From Piezodorus guildinii (lineage: Eukaryota; Arthropoda; Insecta; Hemiptera; Pentatomidae), in assembly GCA_023052935.1 (NCBI GenBank), contig CM041292.1, positions 199,074,299 to 199,138,298 of the forward strand: a stretch of DNA of 64,000 nucleotides, written 5' to 3'. Both the position numbers and the translations under genes were made by a program. Positions 31,999-43,479 of the stretch are shown here, in pieces. The notes under the pieces were generated by a model. The model searched no databases. It saw nothing but the letters and a program-made list of their open reading frames with translations, and was not told the origin of the DNA. Positions within the stretch are counted from its first letter, which is position 1. The number at the start of each line of letters is the position of its first letter.

Positions 31999-32885
31999 TT
32001 TACTTTCACTTACTATATATAATAAGGGAAAGTATCGCGATCGTGAAAATTTTGGAATTCTAGTTTTCAACAGAAATACAAGTTTTAGGGTCCCCTGAGT
32101 CGAAATAACCAAGTCCCGCAAAAAGGTCTGTGTGTGTGGTAACTCCCGGGCGGAAACAATGTCATATGAAACTGAAATTTCATATTTAAGACAAATATAC
32201 GCCCGAGACGTTACAAAATATTTTTCATCAAAATCAGCTAACCAGGAGAGCTACTTTATACCATGCATTTAGCAGCTTCTTTCGATTTTCTCAAAATCGG
32301 TTCCGACGATTTGATTAAACTCAATTTATCGATGTAAATTTGATAGGCTTTAACGTCATGTAGGTTTCATTCTGATTAAAATAGTCTGATAGGGCTTAAA
32401 TACCGATAATTTAAATTTTCTTTCTCTAAAGTACCTTTAACTTTGTAGATTCTATAAAAATAACCATATTATCTTGTTAGGATTGATAAATAACAGCTAA
32501 ATATGTAAGTTGTGCGAATTTAGAAAACAACTAAAAGAGAAAACTAAAAAAAAATATTTTTTTAATGCAATTTTTTGTTTTTGAACATAAGAACAGTAAT
32601 ATACATGTATGATATACCGTTTGAAAGCCTAAGACTAAGAAAAAATATTATCTTATACACAAGCTTTTAAACGTTAATAGAGAGTGACTAAAAGCTAATA
32701 AAACTAACTGATTATTTTAGATAATAATATAATAAATTTTTTAATAAAACATATATTTCTTTAGAAATTCCATTTAATTAACACTTTAAGGTTTCACTCA
32801 TTTTTATCTCTTACTGAAAATTCTTTAATCGGTTTTAAAACGGAGGGTAAGTGAAAGTCGTGTGTTGCCCGCAACAGATTTTTTA
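31999..32885 (-). mobile_element. F900 repeat copy, full length
   Basis: 887 bp with both ends: hairpin end ACTTTCACTTACTATATATAATAAGGGAAAGT at left and the GGTAAGTGAAAGTCGTGTGT / GCCCGCAACAGATTTTT end at right. A short TG tract lies near 32128-32138. No ORF. Flanks are T-rich on both sides, consistent with insertion in T/A tracts. Confidence 0.9.
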
Positions 32886-32889
32886 CCAA

Positions 32890-34405
32890 GTCCTGAAAAT
32901 GTAGAGTTTTATGCTAGGAAAAGAGAATATTTGTGAAAATATTTTTTCCACTATTTTATTCAAAATAAATCTGCAGCTGAAGCCCAAATAATTATCTGAA
33001 CGCGTTCTGCTGGAAATGACATTCAGTGCCAGGATTCGGCGCTAAGAAAGCAATGATTTAAATGTTGTAATGAATAAATTGGCGTACTGAAAAAGTTTAA
33101 AGACGATGGATTAGAGAATTAATAACCAAACCATATTAGAGGACTAGCCGAAATATTTGATAGCATTAGGAGAGACCAAGAAAAAAAGGCAATGGGAGAT
33201 ATATGAGCTGAAGTCGAAAGATGTTATGTTACGTGTGAACTACTCCTACATCAACAGAAAAGGAACAATTTTTAAACCCGTACAGTGACTGACAATGATA
33301 AATGGATTTAGCATGACAATCTTAAGATTGAAAATCGTTGGATAAGCCCGGCAATGCGTCAAAATCGTCGGCAAAGTTAAATAGTTAGCTTTTCCTTATA
33401 ATTAGGAATCAGAAAGGTGTGAAATTGCATTACTTCAATAAATTATATATTTGATCAAATGTTTTAATGGTCAAATAATTCAGAAGTTATAACAGACGTC
33501 CATTTTTCAATCACTGATGAATAATATAGACTTATGATTTAACAGATTAAGTAAATAAACAATAATTCACAAAATTAATTAAGTTTAAATAAAGTAGCGA
33601 TTACTGTGGCGTGTGTGCTTCTCATAAATGAAAAACAATGAGCTGGTAACATTAAACATCGAACATGATAACACTTACCCAGTGCAACACATAGCTATCA
33701 GGATAAAGAGAATCGGTTTCTCTTGTAGCCAGTAATCTTGGCAGATATTTTTATCTACCGACGTGAGCGCAGGTAAAAAAACTAGATGTAGATAAGACAG
33801 GGCGTGTGCTAGAATAAGTAGACATAATATCACAGTATTTCGGTCAACTTGCAATCCCGATTATTTTCCAGTTATATTCGATTTCATGACGGTAGTGCTT
33901 TGTGGTTGGGAACATCCTTAAAGTAAATTGTAACTGAAGTAAACAGGAGATGAATAATTTTCATACCATTCATTTACTGCAAAAAAAAGTCTACGTAACA
34001 CAAGAGAGTTTCCCAAGCTATATAAGGTCATTCAACAACTGCGAAAAAGCGTTAAAATTAAATATTCTTACCTTTACGACATCATTATAATGAATATAAA
34101 CTTCTAAAGATCATTTCAACAGAATATAAAATATTTCTTGCATGAGCATCCCGAAATAAAATAAGTTGTAAAAGCGAAAGCATTTTGTAAATGCAAAAGA
34201 ATGAATGCACGGCATCCTTAGACTAGGCACACACGCTGTAGATTCGAAATAACGCTCCTTATTTGTGCATTTTCACTTTCAATTAACAATGACCAAAAAG
34301 AAACTTGCCAAAGTGGAGCTTACAAATACCAAGAAAACTAATTTACTAATATTCAGAAAATCGAACAACGCTGTATATGTGTCAAATAACATGAATATTT
34401 AACCA
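32890..34405. other. Unassigned AT-rich spacer
   Basis: No coding motif, SINE, LINE or MITE signature recognised. Confidence 0.45.
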
Positions 34406-34410
34406 TTACA

Positions 34411-34603
34411 GGGGGCGGGATGGCTGAGTGGGATAGCGCGCGTTGCCTAGCATACACAGGAGACCATTATTTGAACGCAAATAATTACGAGTTCGAGTCT
34501 CGGTGCTGGAGAGCTATTATCTCAGCATTTATCTCCCGTACTCATCCTCTGGTCCAAGAAACCTGTGTATGGCCTTCGAAGGCGAGGTAGTGGTGAACAA
34601 AAA
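34411..34603 (+). mobile_element. SINE-B, uninterrupted copy
   Basis: About 190 bp. The tRNA-like head has an A box TGGCTGAGTGGGATAGCGC and a B box GAGTTCGAGTCTC; their spacing fits a Leu/Ser-type tRNA with a long variable arm. The body has 'cctctggtccaagaa' and 'cgaaggcgaggtagtgg', and an A-rich tail. It serves as the template for recognising the split copy at 2222/8028. Confidence 0.85.
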
Positions 34604-34877
34604 TAAAAAAAATTATTATCAATGCAGCTTGATTCAGATCAGCGGTATGACGATATAATTATGATATCTGTAAAAAAACAATAATAAACAACAACATTGA
34701 CACTTCCTAATACAGAGAAATTGTTCTTAAGGTAGGGTAAATTCTCGAAAACACTTAAAATTTTAAATTAAAATCGAAAAAAATTAAAATTTTAAAATAG
34801 CTTAGGAAACTTTTGAAAATATAGTTTTTTGATGGGAAAAAAATTGCTTTATGTATACATCAAATACAAATTAAAAA

Positions 34878-35090
34878 AGCGATCACCTGTAGTGGTGTGG
34901 CTAGTATAACAGCCTACTTAGGCTCAAGATCGCTTGTTCCAACTCACCAATGGCTTTTTTATCCTTGGTTATGTCAGGTAATCGTTAAAGATCTCCATTC
35001 ATTCTAATTTTACCCAAATTGGCAAAATTAAAAACTCCTACTGTACTATTGTTATCAGGTAGAAGAGCATAAAAGTGAGCTGAATGCGTT
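34878..35090 (+). mobile_element. SINE-A, diverged copy
   Basis: Begins GCGATCACCTGTAG, retains a damaged head, the 'gttatgtcaggtaatcgttaaagatc' block and an eroded 3' half. Confidence 0.75.
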
Positions 35091-35127
35091 AACCAAACCA
35101 AAATAAACTATGTTTCAAAAATTAAAA

Positions 35128-35359
35128 ATTACTGAAAGGAATTAGTCCGGGTGGCGGTCATTAAATGAAACAACTGAATAGTTTCAACTATTTTATTGTT
35201 TGCCAACGTTTCGACCCCCATTGTGGGTCACACTCGCCTATCAGACCCCCTGATGATGACCCACAATGGGGGTCGAAACGTTGGCAAACAATATAATAGT
35301 TGAAACTATTCAGTTGTTTCATTTAATGACCGCCACCCGAACTAATTCCTTTCAGTAAT
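35128..35359. repeat. 232-bp near-perfect palindrome
   Basis: Arms of about 102 bp (35128-35229 and 35258-35359) match with only a few differences, separated by a 28-nt loop. Each arm carries GACCCACAATGGGGGTCGAAAC, a stem II-like hairpin followed by GAAAC, but only the right arm has CTGATGA before it. As single-stranded DNA or RNA the whole would form a very stable hairpin. Confidence 0.93.
35244..35290 (+). ncRNA. Hammerhead-like motif in the palindrome
   Basis: CTGATGA (35250-35256), T, GACCC-loop-GGGTC (35258-35274), GAAA (35275-35278), CGTT, GGC. Core and 5-bp stem II are intact, ACGT is intact, and the cleavage-position base would be T. The upstream strand reads CCCC instead of GCC, leaving about 2 bp for stem I. 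The opposite arm has lost the CTGATGA part. Confidence 0.35.
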
Positions 35360-35532
35360 TCTCAACGGTCAACTAATTATATCCACAATAAAAAAAATTT
35401 AAAATGTTGAATGAAAAAAAAAAAAAGATGAATATGTGGATAAATGCAATGTTTCCTTGATAAATAATTAATACATAATACATAAAAACTGAATTACATA
35501 AATTAAGGCAACATTACAAAATTGTTCAAGAT

Positions 35533-36043
35533 TTTTACTTTCACCTACCGAAAATTTTCGATTTAGTTATCAACAGAAATACACGTTTTAGGGTACTCTG
35601 AGTTCATATGGCCAAGTCTCACAAAAAGGCGCGTGTGTGTGGTCAATCTGGTTCGAAAACGATAAGTTGTAAAAACTGAAATATCATATTTAAAAAAGGT
35701 ATATAGCTAACATGTAATAGCAACTTTTTCATCGAAATCGGTCAACTAAAAGAGGCACTTTATCGTACTATACATTTTGCACCTTTTTTTAGGTTTTCTC
35801 TAAAACGGTAACAACCATTTTGATTAAACTCGCTACATATATATGTAAAAATTCGCGGGTTATAATACCATATGGGTTTCATTTTGATGGAAATAGTCTG
35901 AAAAGGCTTAAATGAAGATTTTTTTTTTTTTTTTCTTCCTCTTAAGTACCATTAAATTTGTATAATCAAAAAAATTAACAACACCATTTTATTAGCATTG
36001 ATTTAAAAAAAAAAAAAAAAAAAAGTAAATATACAAGTTAAAC

Positions 36044-36093
<50 letters not shown>

Positions 36094-36446
36094 AAACAAC
36101 TATTCTTTCTGTTTTCAACTAGTTATTTTCATTTTTTTCTCCGAAACATAAGAATAGTAATATAGCTGTATAACATACCATTGGCAAGCTGAAGATTTAA
36201 AAAAAAGTTCTTATACACAAACCTGTAAAACGCGATGTAGAAAGACGTTAAGGGACTATAATAACGTAATAATTGTGAAATAATAATAAATAATTTCTAT
36301 TGTTGTGTTATTAAATCTAAGACTTGTTTTTTACGAAAATGAATATAATTGTTTTAACATTTTACAACTTTAACTTACTTTAACAGTTTTTAAATTGATT
36401 TCAACAACCGAGGTAAGTAAAAGTCGAGAGGTGCACGCACCAGATT
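35533..36446 (-). mobile_element. F900 repeat copy, diverged, with poly(A) expansions
   Basis: About 914 bp. Both ends are recognisable (ACTTTCACCTACC at left; AGGTAAGTAAAAGTCGAGAG and GCACCAGATTTTG at right) but diverged. Internal A-runs have expanded at 36006-36023 and 36050-36089. Confidence 0.82.
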
Positions 36447-36845
36447 TTGTAAAATAACAAAATTAAGGTGAAATAACGTTAATCCCATGGATATAGAATC
36501 GATAGGTGTAGGATATAGAGTCTAGAAAATTTAAAAAAACGCAATATTTAGCGACCACGTGGTATGTTGGAGACAAGCAAAGATATACACAAGGGCAGAG
36601 GTTAGTTATAACCTTGAGATCGCCTAACAAGGTCGGCGTTGTCTATCCCATATGTATTAGAGCTTGATATTTCAATTAAGCACTCCGAGTTAGATTAATA
36701 AGGAAGTTAACAGTGCCTGGCAAACACTTATTACAATAATTCTATACTAAACATATCCGTATCGAAAGAAAGGTTAGTAAATAATCAGAATTTCAGGTAT
36801 CATCAAATAATTAATACGAGTTCTATTATTCATAGACATACTAAA
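36447..36845. other. Unassigned spacer
   Basis: No recognised content. Confidence 0.45.
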
Positions 36846-36849
36846 TATA

Positions 36850-37640
36850 TATAATAATAATAATAATAAATTTTTTATTTATTCTCGGACAAGTCCCTTC
36901 AGAATAATGTTACAGACAAACCAAATTGGAACTTCAGTATCTTAGAGTAATAAAAAAAATAAATAAACAAAAAACAACAGAAATAACAAAGAAAATGAAA
37001 AATAGTAATAAATTAACTGGTAGCTTCTAATAATAATAATTTAGAAAAACAAATAAAACAAACTAGACAAAAAATAAAATATTTACATATTCATATAGAC
37101 AGGGCTAATTAAAATAAATTTACAATGCTTGTGAAAATTGTAAAATAAAATACATAAATGTTTGAATACAATGCATAATAAGATAAAGTAAATAATTGTT
37201 TTTCTCTGCTCTATTTACTGATTTTTATTGAAATTTGCTGATTAATTGGGGTTCTTTGAGAATTGGATCGACAAAAAGTGTTTGAACAAACGGGATTTGA
37301 AGGCCGGAAGAGTATTGGAGTGACGGATATGAGAAGGAATAGAATTCCATAGGGACGAGGAGTTACATACAGGTCCGAAGGTCGCGAACGAGTGTTGCAG
37401 GTGTGGACGGAGGATTTAAATGAAAATATATCTGAGAAGTAAGATGTACGTTGAGATCGGAGAACTTGGTAAAGGAAGGATGCCAGGAGGTACTTATAAC
37501 GGTAGGAAGGATAAAGCCACTTAAACTCATCGTAGAATCGAAAATATTTATATATTCGGCAATAACCAGAAACAACTGTCGATATCAAAATGTCACCGCA
37601 ATTACACCTTAGTGGTTGGGGACTCGCCCAAATCATTCAT
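36850..37640 (-). mobile_element. CR1-like LINE 3' fragment, (ATT)n tail
   Basis: On the minus strand it ends 'GGACTTGTCCGAGAATAAA' followed by an (ATT)n tail (36850-36869), which parallels the terminus of the element at 24430-29023. Upstream is a decayed ORF2 C-terminus. Confidence 0.85.
37211..37636 (-). pseudogene. CR1-like LINE ORF2 C-terminal remnant
   Basis: The 141-residue frame contains the CR1 tail motif DEFKWLYPSYRYKYLLAS, then FKSSVHTCNTRSRPSDLYV. These align with LKWLLPSTRRQY and LETRSRHSDLYLP of the LINE at 24430-29023, but with many differences, so it is a separate and older lineage. The first 30 and last 45 residues are out of the original frame. Confidence 0.82.
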
Positions 37641-37654
37641 AAAAAAGTTTATAT

Positions 37655-37910
37655 GGGATCACTTGTAGCTGGGTGGTTAGCATAACAGCCTCCTATGCCA
37701 AAGGTCACTGATTCAAACCCGCAGGTGGTCCTTGGATTTCTTAATGGGAGTAAAAAAACTTAAGTTATGCCGTCCATCCAGGGTCCCGTGCCTGTGCGAG
37801 GTCGATCCCTATCCTAATAAAACCTGGATAGGCAAAATTTAGGACTCCCACTGTAGCACCGTCCGATTAGCGATAGTAGCATAAAGTGACGTTAAATAAA
37901 CAAACAAACA
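37655..37910 (+). mobile_element. SINE-A copy
   Basis: Starts GGGATCACTTGTAG with head, B box GATTCAAACCC, and the 3' half to TAAACAAACAAACAAA; a short deletion removes the 'aggtactcgttaaag' part. No clear TSD. Confidence 0.88.
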
Positions 37911-38308
37911 AAAATTTTACATTTGTATCGGAGTGTGTAAATAAATTAATGTAGTTTTATGACAATAATTTTCAAAATGAGTTCAACAAGATTTCCCAAT
38001 CTACTCTCTCAATTTTGAAGTAGCCTATATCATACACTAGACGCAGTATGTCATAATTAAATTTTTCGATAACAGATATGATCACTAATTTAGAATAAAA
38101 CCACCGTTTAACTAAGTGCAGTCATATCGCGATCAAAACTTTGTAGGTATGCTAAAACAGCTTTAGCATCATTATTTTACAATTTAGAAAATTTATAAGA
38201 GAAAACAACAGATTAACATGGAACGGAATAAATACGACTGCTTCTAAACGTCATTCAGTTCACGTTATATGTTCTGGGTGAGCAATCGAATGATCCTGAA
38301 ATTTCTAG

Positions 38309-38591
38309 GGGTTTCCTGTAGCAGGGTGGTTAGCATAACAGCCCCCTATGCTAAAGGTCCCGGGTTCGAACCCGCAGGTAGCCCTAGGATTTTTTAATTG
38401 GAGTAAAATATCCTTAGTTATGCCGTCCTTCGAGGGGGACGTTAAAAGGTGGTCCCGAGCCTGTGCGATGTCAGGTACTCGTTAAAGATCCCTATCCTAA
38501 TAAAACCTGGATAGGCAAAATTTAGGACTCCCACTGTAGCATCGTCCGATTAGCCACGGCAGCATAAAAGGACGTTAAATAAACAAACAAA
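38309..38591 (+). mobile_element. SINE-A, best-preserved full copy, with 13-bp TSD
   Basis: 283 bp flanked by CTGAAATTTCTAG (38296-38308 and 38592-38604). A box TAGCAGGGTGGTTAGCA (38319-38335) and B box GGTTCGAACCC (38363-38373) are close to tRNA consensus, so the SINE is tRNA-derived and Pol III-transcribed in origin. A roughly 200-bp tRNA-unrelated body ends in TAAATAAACAAACAAA. Use this copy as the family reference. Confidence 0.95.
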
Positions 38592-38919
38592 CTGAAATTT
38601 CTAGTTCATTAAAAACAAACAAAAAACAAAACCATCAACAGAAACAGTTAAAAAAATTAAAAATAATTACACGTGAAAAAAAACTATTTAAAACAATTAT
38701 TTTTAAAACTTGAACTAATTAAAGGCTTAGATCGAATAGGTCACTGTAGTCATCCCCTGAAAACAGTTCCACATATCCCCACACTGTTCCTTAATAGTAA
38801 TCCTATAAAGCTCTAGCCGAGCATCAGATATCAGGGGTGTAACCTGTGATGTACCTTGTAACCTGTACCTTTAAACGAAAGAATTTTCTACGTTACTTAT
38901 TCCCATATAAAACAATAAT

Positions 38920-39345
38920 ACTCCTCGTTACCTCTCTAATGTTCTCCCACATCGACAAAACACCTGTATACGATGGTATCTCAAGGTAAAACAAAACAAT
39001 TAATTGCTTTGTACAATTCATCTTCGGGGTACCGAAGTAAACCTCCGTCCCCAAATTTTATGGCGAGTTGAGATAGCTTGAACCTTCCAAAAGTCGCAAG
39101 TATTTCCTTGCATCATATATTTACCAAGTTATCCAATCCCGTTGTCCAATCATACATTTTCGATCTTCCTCGAAAACCTCTGTCTATTACCGTTATACAC
39201 GCTCAATGCCTTCAGATTTATTAACACCGTCACACCGATCAGCACATTTCGACAGATCTTTTTTTATCCGACCCTCAATCCTATGGAATCCTCTATCACC
39301 TCTCCAACTCTCTTCCTACGTTTAAATCCCGCTTATTCTATCATT
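38920..39345 (+). pseudogene. CR1-like LINE ORF2 C-terminal remnant
   Basis: Across several frames the family order is visible: LMFSHIDKTPVYDG, FVQFIFGVP, a YGELR.LEPSK region, RKYFLASYIYQVI, MPSDLLTPSHRSAHFDRSF and ILWNPLS. Stops and shifts are many, so it is long dead. Confidence 0.72.
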
Positions 39346-39414
39346 TAATGACAATCCATTCAGAATAGTAGATAAGGTTCTATTTCATTTTTTCCTCATT
39401 TGCAGATGTCTATT

Positions 39415-39614
39415 ATTATTATTATTTATTTATTTAACTATAACTTTATGCTACAATGGCTAATCGGACGATGCTACAGTGGGAGTCCTAAATTTTGCCT
39501 ATCCAGGTTTTATTAGGATAGGAATCTTTAACGAGTACGTGACATCGCACAGGCTCGGGACCACCTTTTAACGTCCCCTCCGAAGGACGGCATAACTAAG
39601 GATTTTTTACTCCA
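39415..39614 (-). mobile_element. SINE-A, 5'-truncated, with 13-bp TSD
   Basis: 200 bp on the minus strand lacking the tRNA head; flanked by GCAGATGTCTATT (39402-39414 and 39615-39627). It is inserted in the 3' UTR of the CR1 fragment. Confidence 0.92.
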
Positions 39615-39717
39615 GCAGATGTCTATTTTTTATTAGTGTATGTAAATTTGTTTATAATTTTTTTATTTTCAGTAAGAATCTGAATTCATTTACTATGTCG
39701 TCCTAAAGGGACCAATC

Positions 39718-39723
<6 letters not shown>

Positions 39724-39762
<39 letters not shown>
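39724..39762. repeat. (TA)n microsatellite at LINE tail
   Basis: Uninterrupted TA repeat at the 3' terminus of the CR1 fragment. Short frames across it are artefacts. Confidence 0.9.
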
Positions 39763-39765
<3 letters not shown>

Positions 39766-40672
39766 GGAACTGAATTTAAGATATTTTCTGCTCAACGTGC
39801 TTGAAATGTGACGCATAGAAGTAGAGGTATTGCTTTTTCTCCCCAACTCGCGCGTGCGCAATGAAAGGTTCATCATAGAACAATTTACAAGCACTAATAA
39901 CTCAACGGCGTAAAAAACATGCCCATGATATTTAAAATCCTATTGGATATTAAAAGTCCATTTCGTTACACAAACATATCCTAAGTGGTTGCAGATTTGA
40001 AACTTAGTAAAAGAACTAGTTTCATTTTAAATATTTCTTAAAAAAACAACAGGCTCTCTGAACCCACTAATAAAATTAAAATAAATTTTCCCTTGATTGT
40101 TATATACATGAAAGGACATAGCACTCATTATTAAGTTGATAATGTGTAATACACCTTCTTTAAAATGTTATTAATAAATTTTAACTTAAAAAAAAAAACT
40201 GTAAGTGTAAATGTAATTTAACTCAATTTTACTATTTATTAGTTTTGTGTTTTTTTTTGTTTTGTTTTTTAGCAGGTGTTTTGTAAATATTCCCAACTAG
40301 CAGTACCAAATCATCGGCGTTTTCCGAAACCGGAATTTTATCACCCAACTTTAAACCTTCTTAGTACATGTCACCTTCTTAGTACATGTCACCTTTTCTT
40401 TGATATATTCTAAAGCGGCTTCGTCTGCATCAATTTCTGTTATTATGATTGCTATTAAGAAGTTTTTAAAAGAATATATTTTAAAGTACTTCCGCGTAAA
40501 TGACATTTTTAGTTTTATTTTCTTGTGGCAGAAGAACATACTGATTTTCTCCGCAACCCGATCTTGACGTAAATCTATTCCTACGTGTTTAAATGAAAAA
40601 ATATAAATTAACGGGAAATTGAATTATTTAAAAATAAAAGGTAAATCATTTGGAATCATTGGGAAGCGAGGT
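39763..40672. other. Unassigned AT-rich spacer
   Basis: Only an 18-bp tandem pair ('cttcttagtacatgtcac') at 40358-40393 stands out. No gene recognised. Confidence 0.5.
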
Positions 40673-40673
40673 T

Positions 40674-40905
40674 TTTTTTTTTTCCCAAATTTTCCTCGTT
40701 TTTCCCCAGATTTTCGCCTGATTCTTCGGTTCTATTGGTCGCAGCGTGATGTTATATAGCCTATAACCTTCCTTGATAAATGGACTATCCAACACAAAAA
40801 GAATTTCAATTTTCAATGAAGATTCAATTAGAACCAGTAGTTTCTGAGATTAGCGCGTTCAAACAAACAAACAAACTCTTCAGCTTTATAATATTAGTAT
40901 AGATT
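40674..40905 (+). repeat. Arthropod-type interspersed repeat, 3' end
   Basis: Contains 'gttatatagcctataacctt', 'gagattagcgcgttcaaac', an AAAC tandem and the end 'tttataatattagtatagat'. I recall near-identical sequence from many insect genomes as an abundant retroelement 3' end, but cannot confirm the class here. It contains no ORF and only one copy lies in the window. Confidence 0.5.
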
Positions 40906-41377
40906 ATTATTATACTACATTCAACTGCATGTTCAATTAAGTGTTTGGAATTTGTTTTGATTTTTAAGTATAAACGAAATCATTTAAAGATATAATTAGC
41001 ATATGATTGTACATGATAATGTTAATAAGACATTTCTTTCTTCATTCAAGTCTAGTTTTAATGAAATCAATGATTTATAAATAACCATGATAAAACAACA
41101 AAAAGTAATTTCCTGGAACATTTAATAGCATGAAAGGTATAAACAAACATTAATATTAAAGAAAAAGATCGCAATTTTCATGTAGATGAAAGATAATATT
41201 GGACGGTCTGACACACACAACATTAAATCATGTTTAAGAAAAATATAAACATACGAAGATTAATAAAGATAAAACCTGTACCACTGCAACCCATGAAGGG
41301 TCTTGGGCTCAGTACATATAGAGATTCGTGCAATAAAGATAAACGCCTATGAATTAAGTTCCTCACTGCCATATGCT
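40906..41377. other. Spacer with a repeat fragment
   Basis: 41285-41320 carries 'caacccatgaagggtcttgg', related to the minus strand near 8605-8630. Nothing else recognised. Confidence 0.45.
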
Positions 41378-42003
41378 AACGAGTTAAAAAAAAAAATTAA
41401 ATAAAATAAATAACACTCATTAAATAATATAGAAATTAAAAGAAAAACCTGAGATTTCGCTAGCACACAATATAAGCCGCAACTTAGTAAAAAGTATTAT
41501 TTTCATTATATCAAAACAACACATAATTCAATATATCAATTATATCAAAACAACATATAAATAATAAACAACACATAAATCAATATATCATATTATATCA
41601 AAACAACACATAATAACGAGTTAAAAAAAATTAAATAAAATAAATAACACTCATTAAATAATATAGAAATTAAAAGAAAAACCTGAGATTTCGCTAGCAC
41701 ACAATATAAGCCACAACTTAGTAAAAAGTATTATTTTCATTATATCAAAACAACACATAATTCAATATATCAATTATATCAAAACAACATATAAATAATA
41801 AACAACACATAAATCAATATATCATATTATATCAAAACAACACATAATAACGAGTTAAAAAAAAAAAAATTAAATAAAATAAATAACACTCATTAAATAA
41901 TATAGAAATTAAAAGAAAAATCTGAGATTTCGCTAGCACACAATATAAGCCACAACTCAGTAAAAAGTATTATTTTCATTATATCAAAACAATACATAAT
42001 TTA
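41378..42003 (+). repeat. Tandem array, about 235-bp unit, 2.7 copies
   Basis: Units start at 41378, 41615 and 41849 with 'aacgagttaaaaaa'. They differ at only a few sites apart from A-run length, so the array is recent. Within each unit the phrase ATATCAAAACAACA recurs several times, hinting at an older short-repeat origin. No ORF. Confidence 0.93.
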
Positions 42004-43475
42004 GGTATAATTGTTAGATAAAATTTGGAATTGAAAAATGACTTGGAGAAAAAACAAAGGATGATTATTATATTAATTAAATTAAATCTGTTGCTCCACT
42101 ATTACTTAAGATATATCAGGTTAAATAATAATTAAAATAAAATTTAAAAAAATGTTTTTCAACGTTTTATGTGTAACAGAAGCCCAATGAGGAAATTGCA
42201 AACCAGTCCCGGGAGGGCGAAATCAATAAACGAGCAAGGATAACTGAATCGAGATTCGTTCTACAAGCTTATGAGATGAACATTACACCATTATTTTATA
42301 CATAACATAAAATAACGTAGGTTAATGCTAAAATATAAAATTTTGAGTTCATTTAACATCAGCTGTAATAAAACGTGAGTATAAGATTAAACGTAAAGTT
42401 TAAAATAGATAATTTAACTGTATTCTAATCCGCTATAAAATTAAACCCTTTCTATTTTTAACTAAATTAGGCTGAGGGTAATTCTATCTACTAGGAAATG
42501 TGAGTTTGGAATATCATCTGAGCTATCAGATTTCAGTAGACTTGAACTAACGCTAGCTTAATATTCTACTTAGGCGCTAGGAAATATTTAGTTTGAAAAA
42601 AAGAAAAACACGCTCTAATATTGTAGGCTTGTTTAATATCGACTTAATTTCAGAGGAAATTAAGTCTAGGACACACCTTAACAGACGATGCTCAGCAGAC
42701 ATGCGGGTTTGTAATGAGGCTGGCAAAATATTGAAATATTTTCATTAAAAACCGATATCTCTTCAAGTAAATGCGCTATCTTAAAACAAGATTTGTGTAG
42801 TTATGAGAATCCAAAATTCGATTGAGAGATAATTTGAGAGGGTAAAAAAACTTGGTGTGACAAAGATGTGGTTTAACTTGGGACTTGGTTTAAAAAAGAG
42901 GATATTAGCTAAGCAATGTGCTTACCGCCAGTCTTAAAAGATTAAATAAACAAGCTTTGACTTTTTCCATAAATGTATGTTCGTCTAAATAGTTACCGAA
43001 ATTTAGTATTTACTAAAAAGACTAATAAAACCAAAAAAGGAGAGATAAACAATATCTATTTAACAGAAAAAAATGTACAATTCTATTAAATTCATTTATA
43101 ATAATATATGGATTTCGACTATTATATAATAATAAATTTTTGATTTATAAAAAAAGAAAACCAATATAATATTGTAACACATGATACCGGATGATCATTA
43201 CATCAAAGTATCCAAGACAGTTAAAATAACACTTGTTTGTTAATCCCCACATTTCCTTTTAATTTAAAGAAAAAAGTTGTTTCACTATCTTGTACTAATG
43301 CAATCAGTATTATTTCAGGATATTAAAGTATAAACGAGAAAGATTTTGAAGTATCTTTGACTTTTGGAAATCAGGTTTAGTTATGGTTTATATCAATGGT
43401 TGACAATTCAAAAATTCATAAGTAAATGTTCAAAAAATCGTCTGGCGTTCAAAAAAATAAAATAAATATATTGTA
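42004..43475. other. Unassigned AT-rich spacer
   Basis: I see no gene, SINE, LINE or MITE signature. Confidence 0.45.
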
Positions 43476-43479
43476 AAAT

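Larger units (their letters stand above)
38905..39722 (+). mobile_element. CR1-like LINE 3' fragment interrupted by SINE-A
   Basis: Plus-strand remnant of an ORF2 C-terminus (38920-39345) followed, after the SINE at 39415-39614, by the 3' UTR and terminus 'GTCCTAAAGGGACCAATCATAAAT'. It runs straight into a (TA)n repeat at 39724-39762, which probably grew from the element tail. Confidence 0.78.

Noticed and set aside
38309..38385. Functional tRNA gene in the SINE-A head
   Set aside because: It is repeated across the window with the same non-tRNA body, TSDs and tail, so it is a SINE promoter.
41378..42003. CRISPR-like array
   Set aside because: Units are contiguous about 235-bp tandem copies without unique spacers, in eukaryotic DNA.
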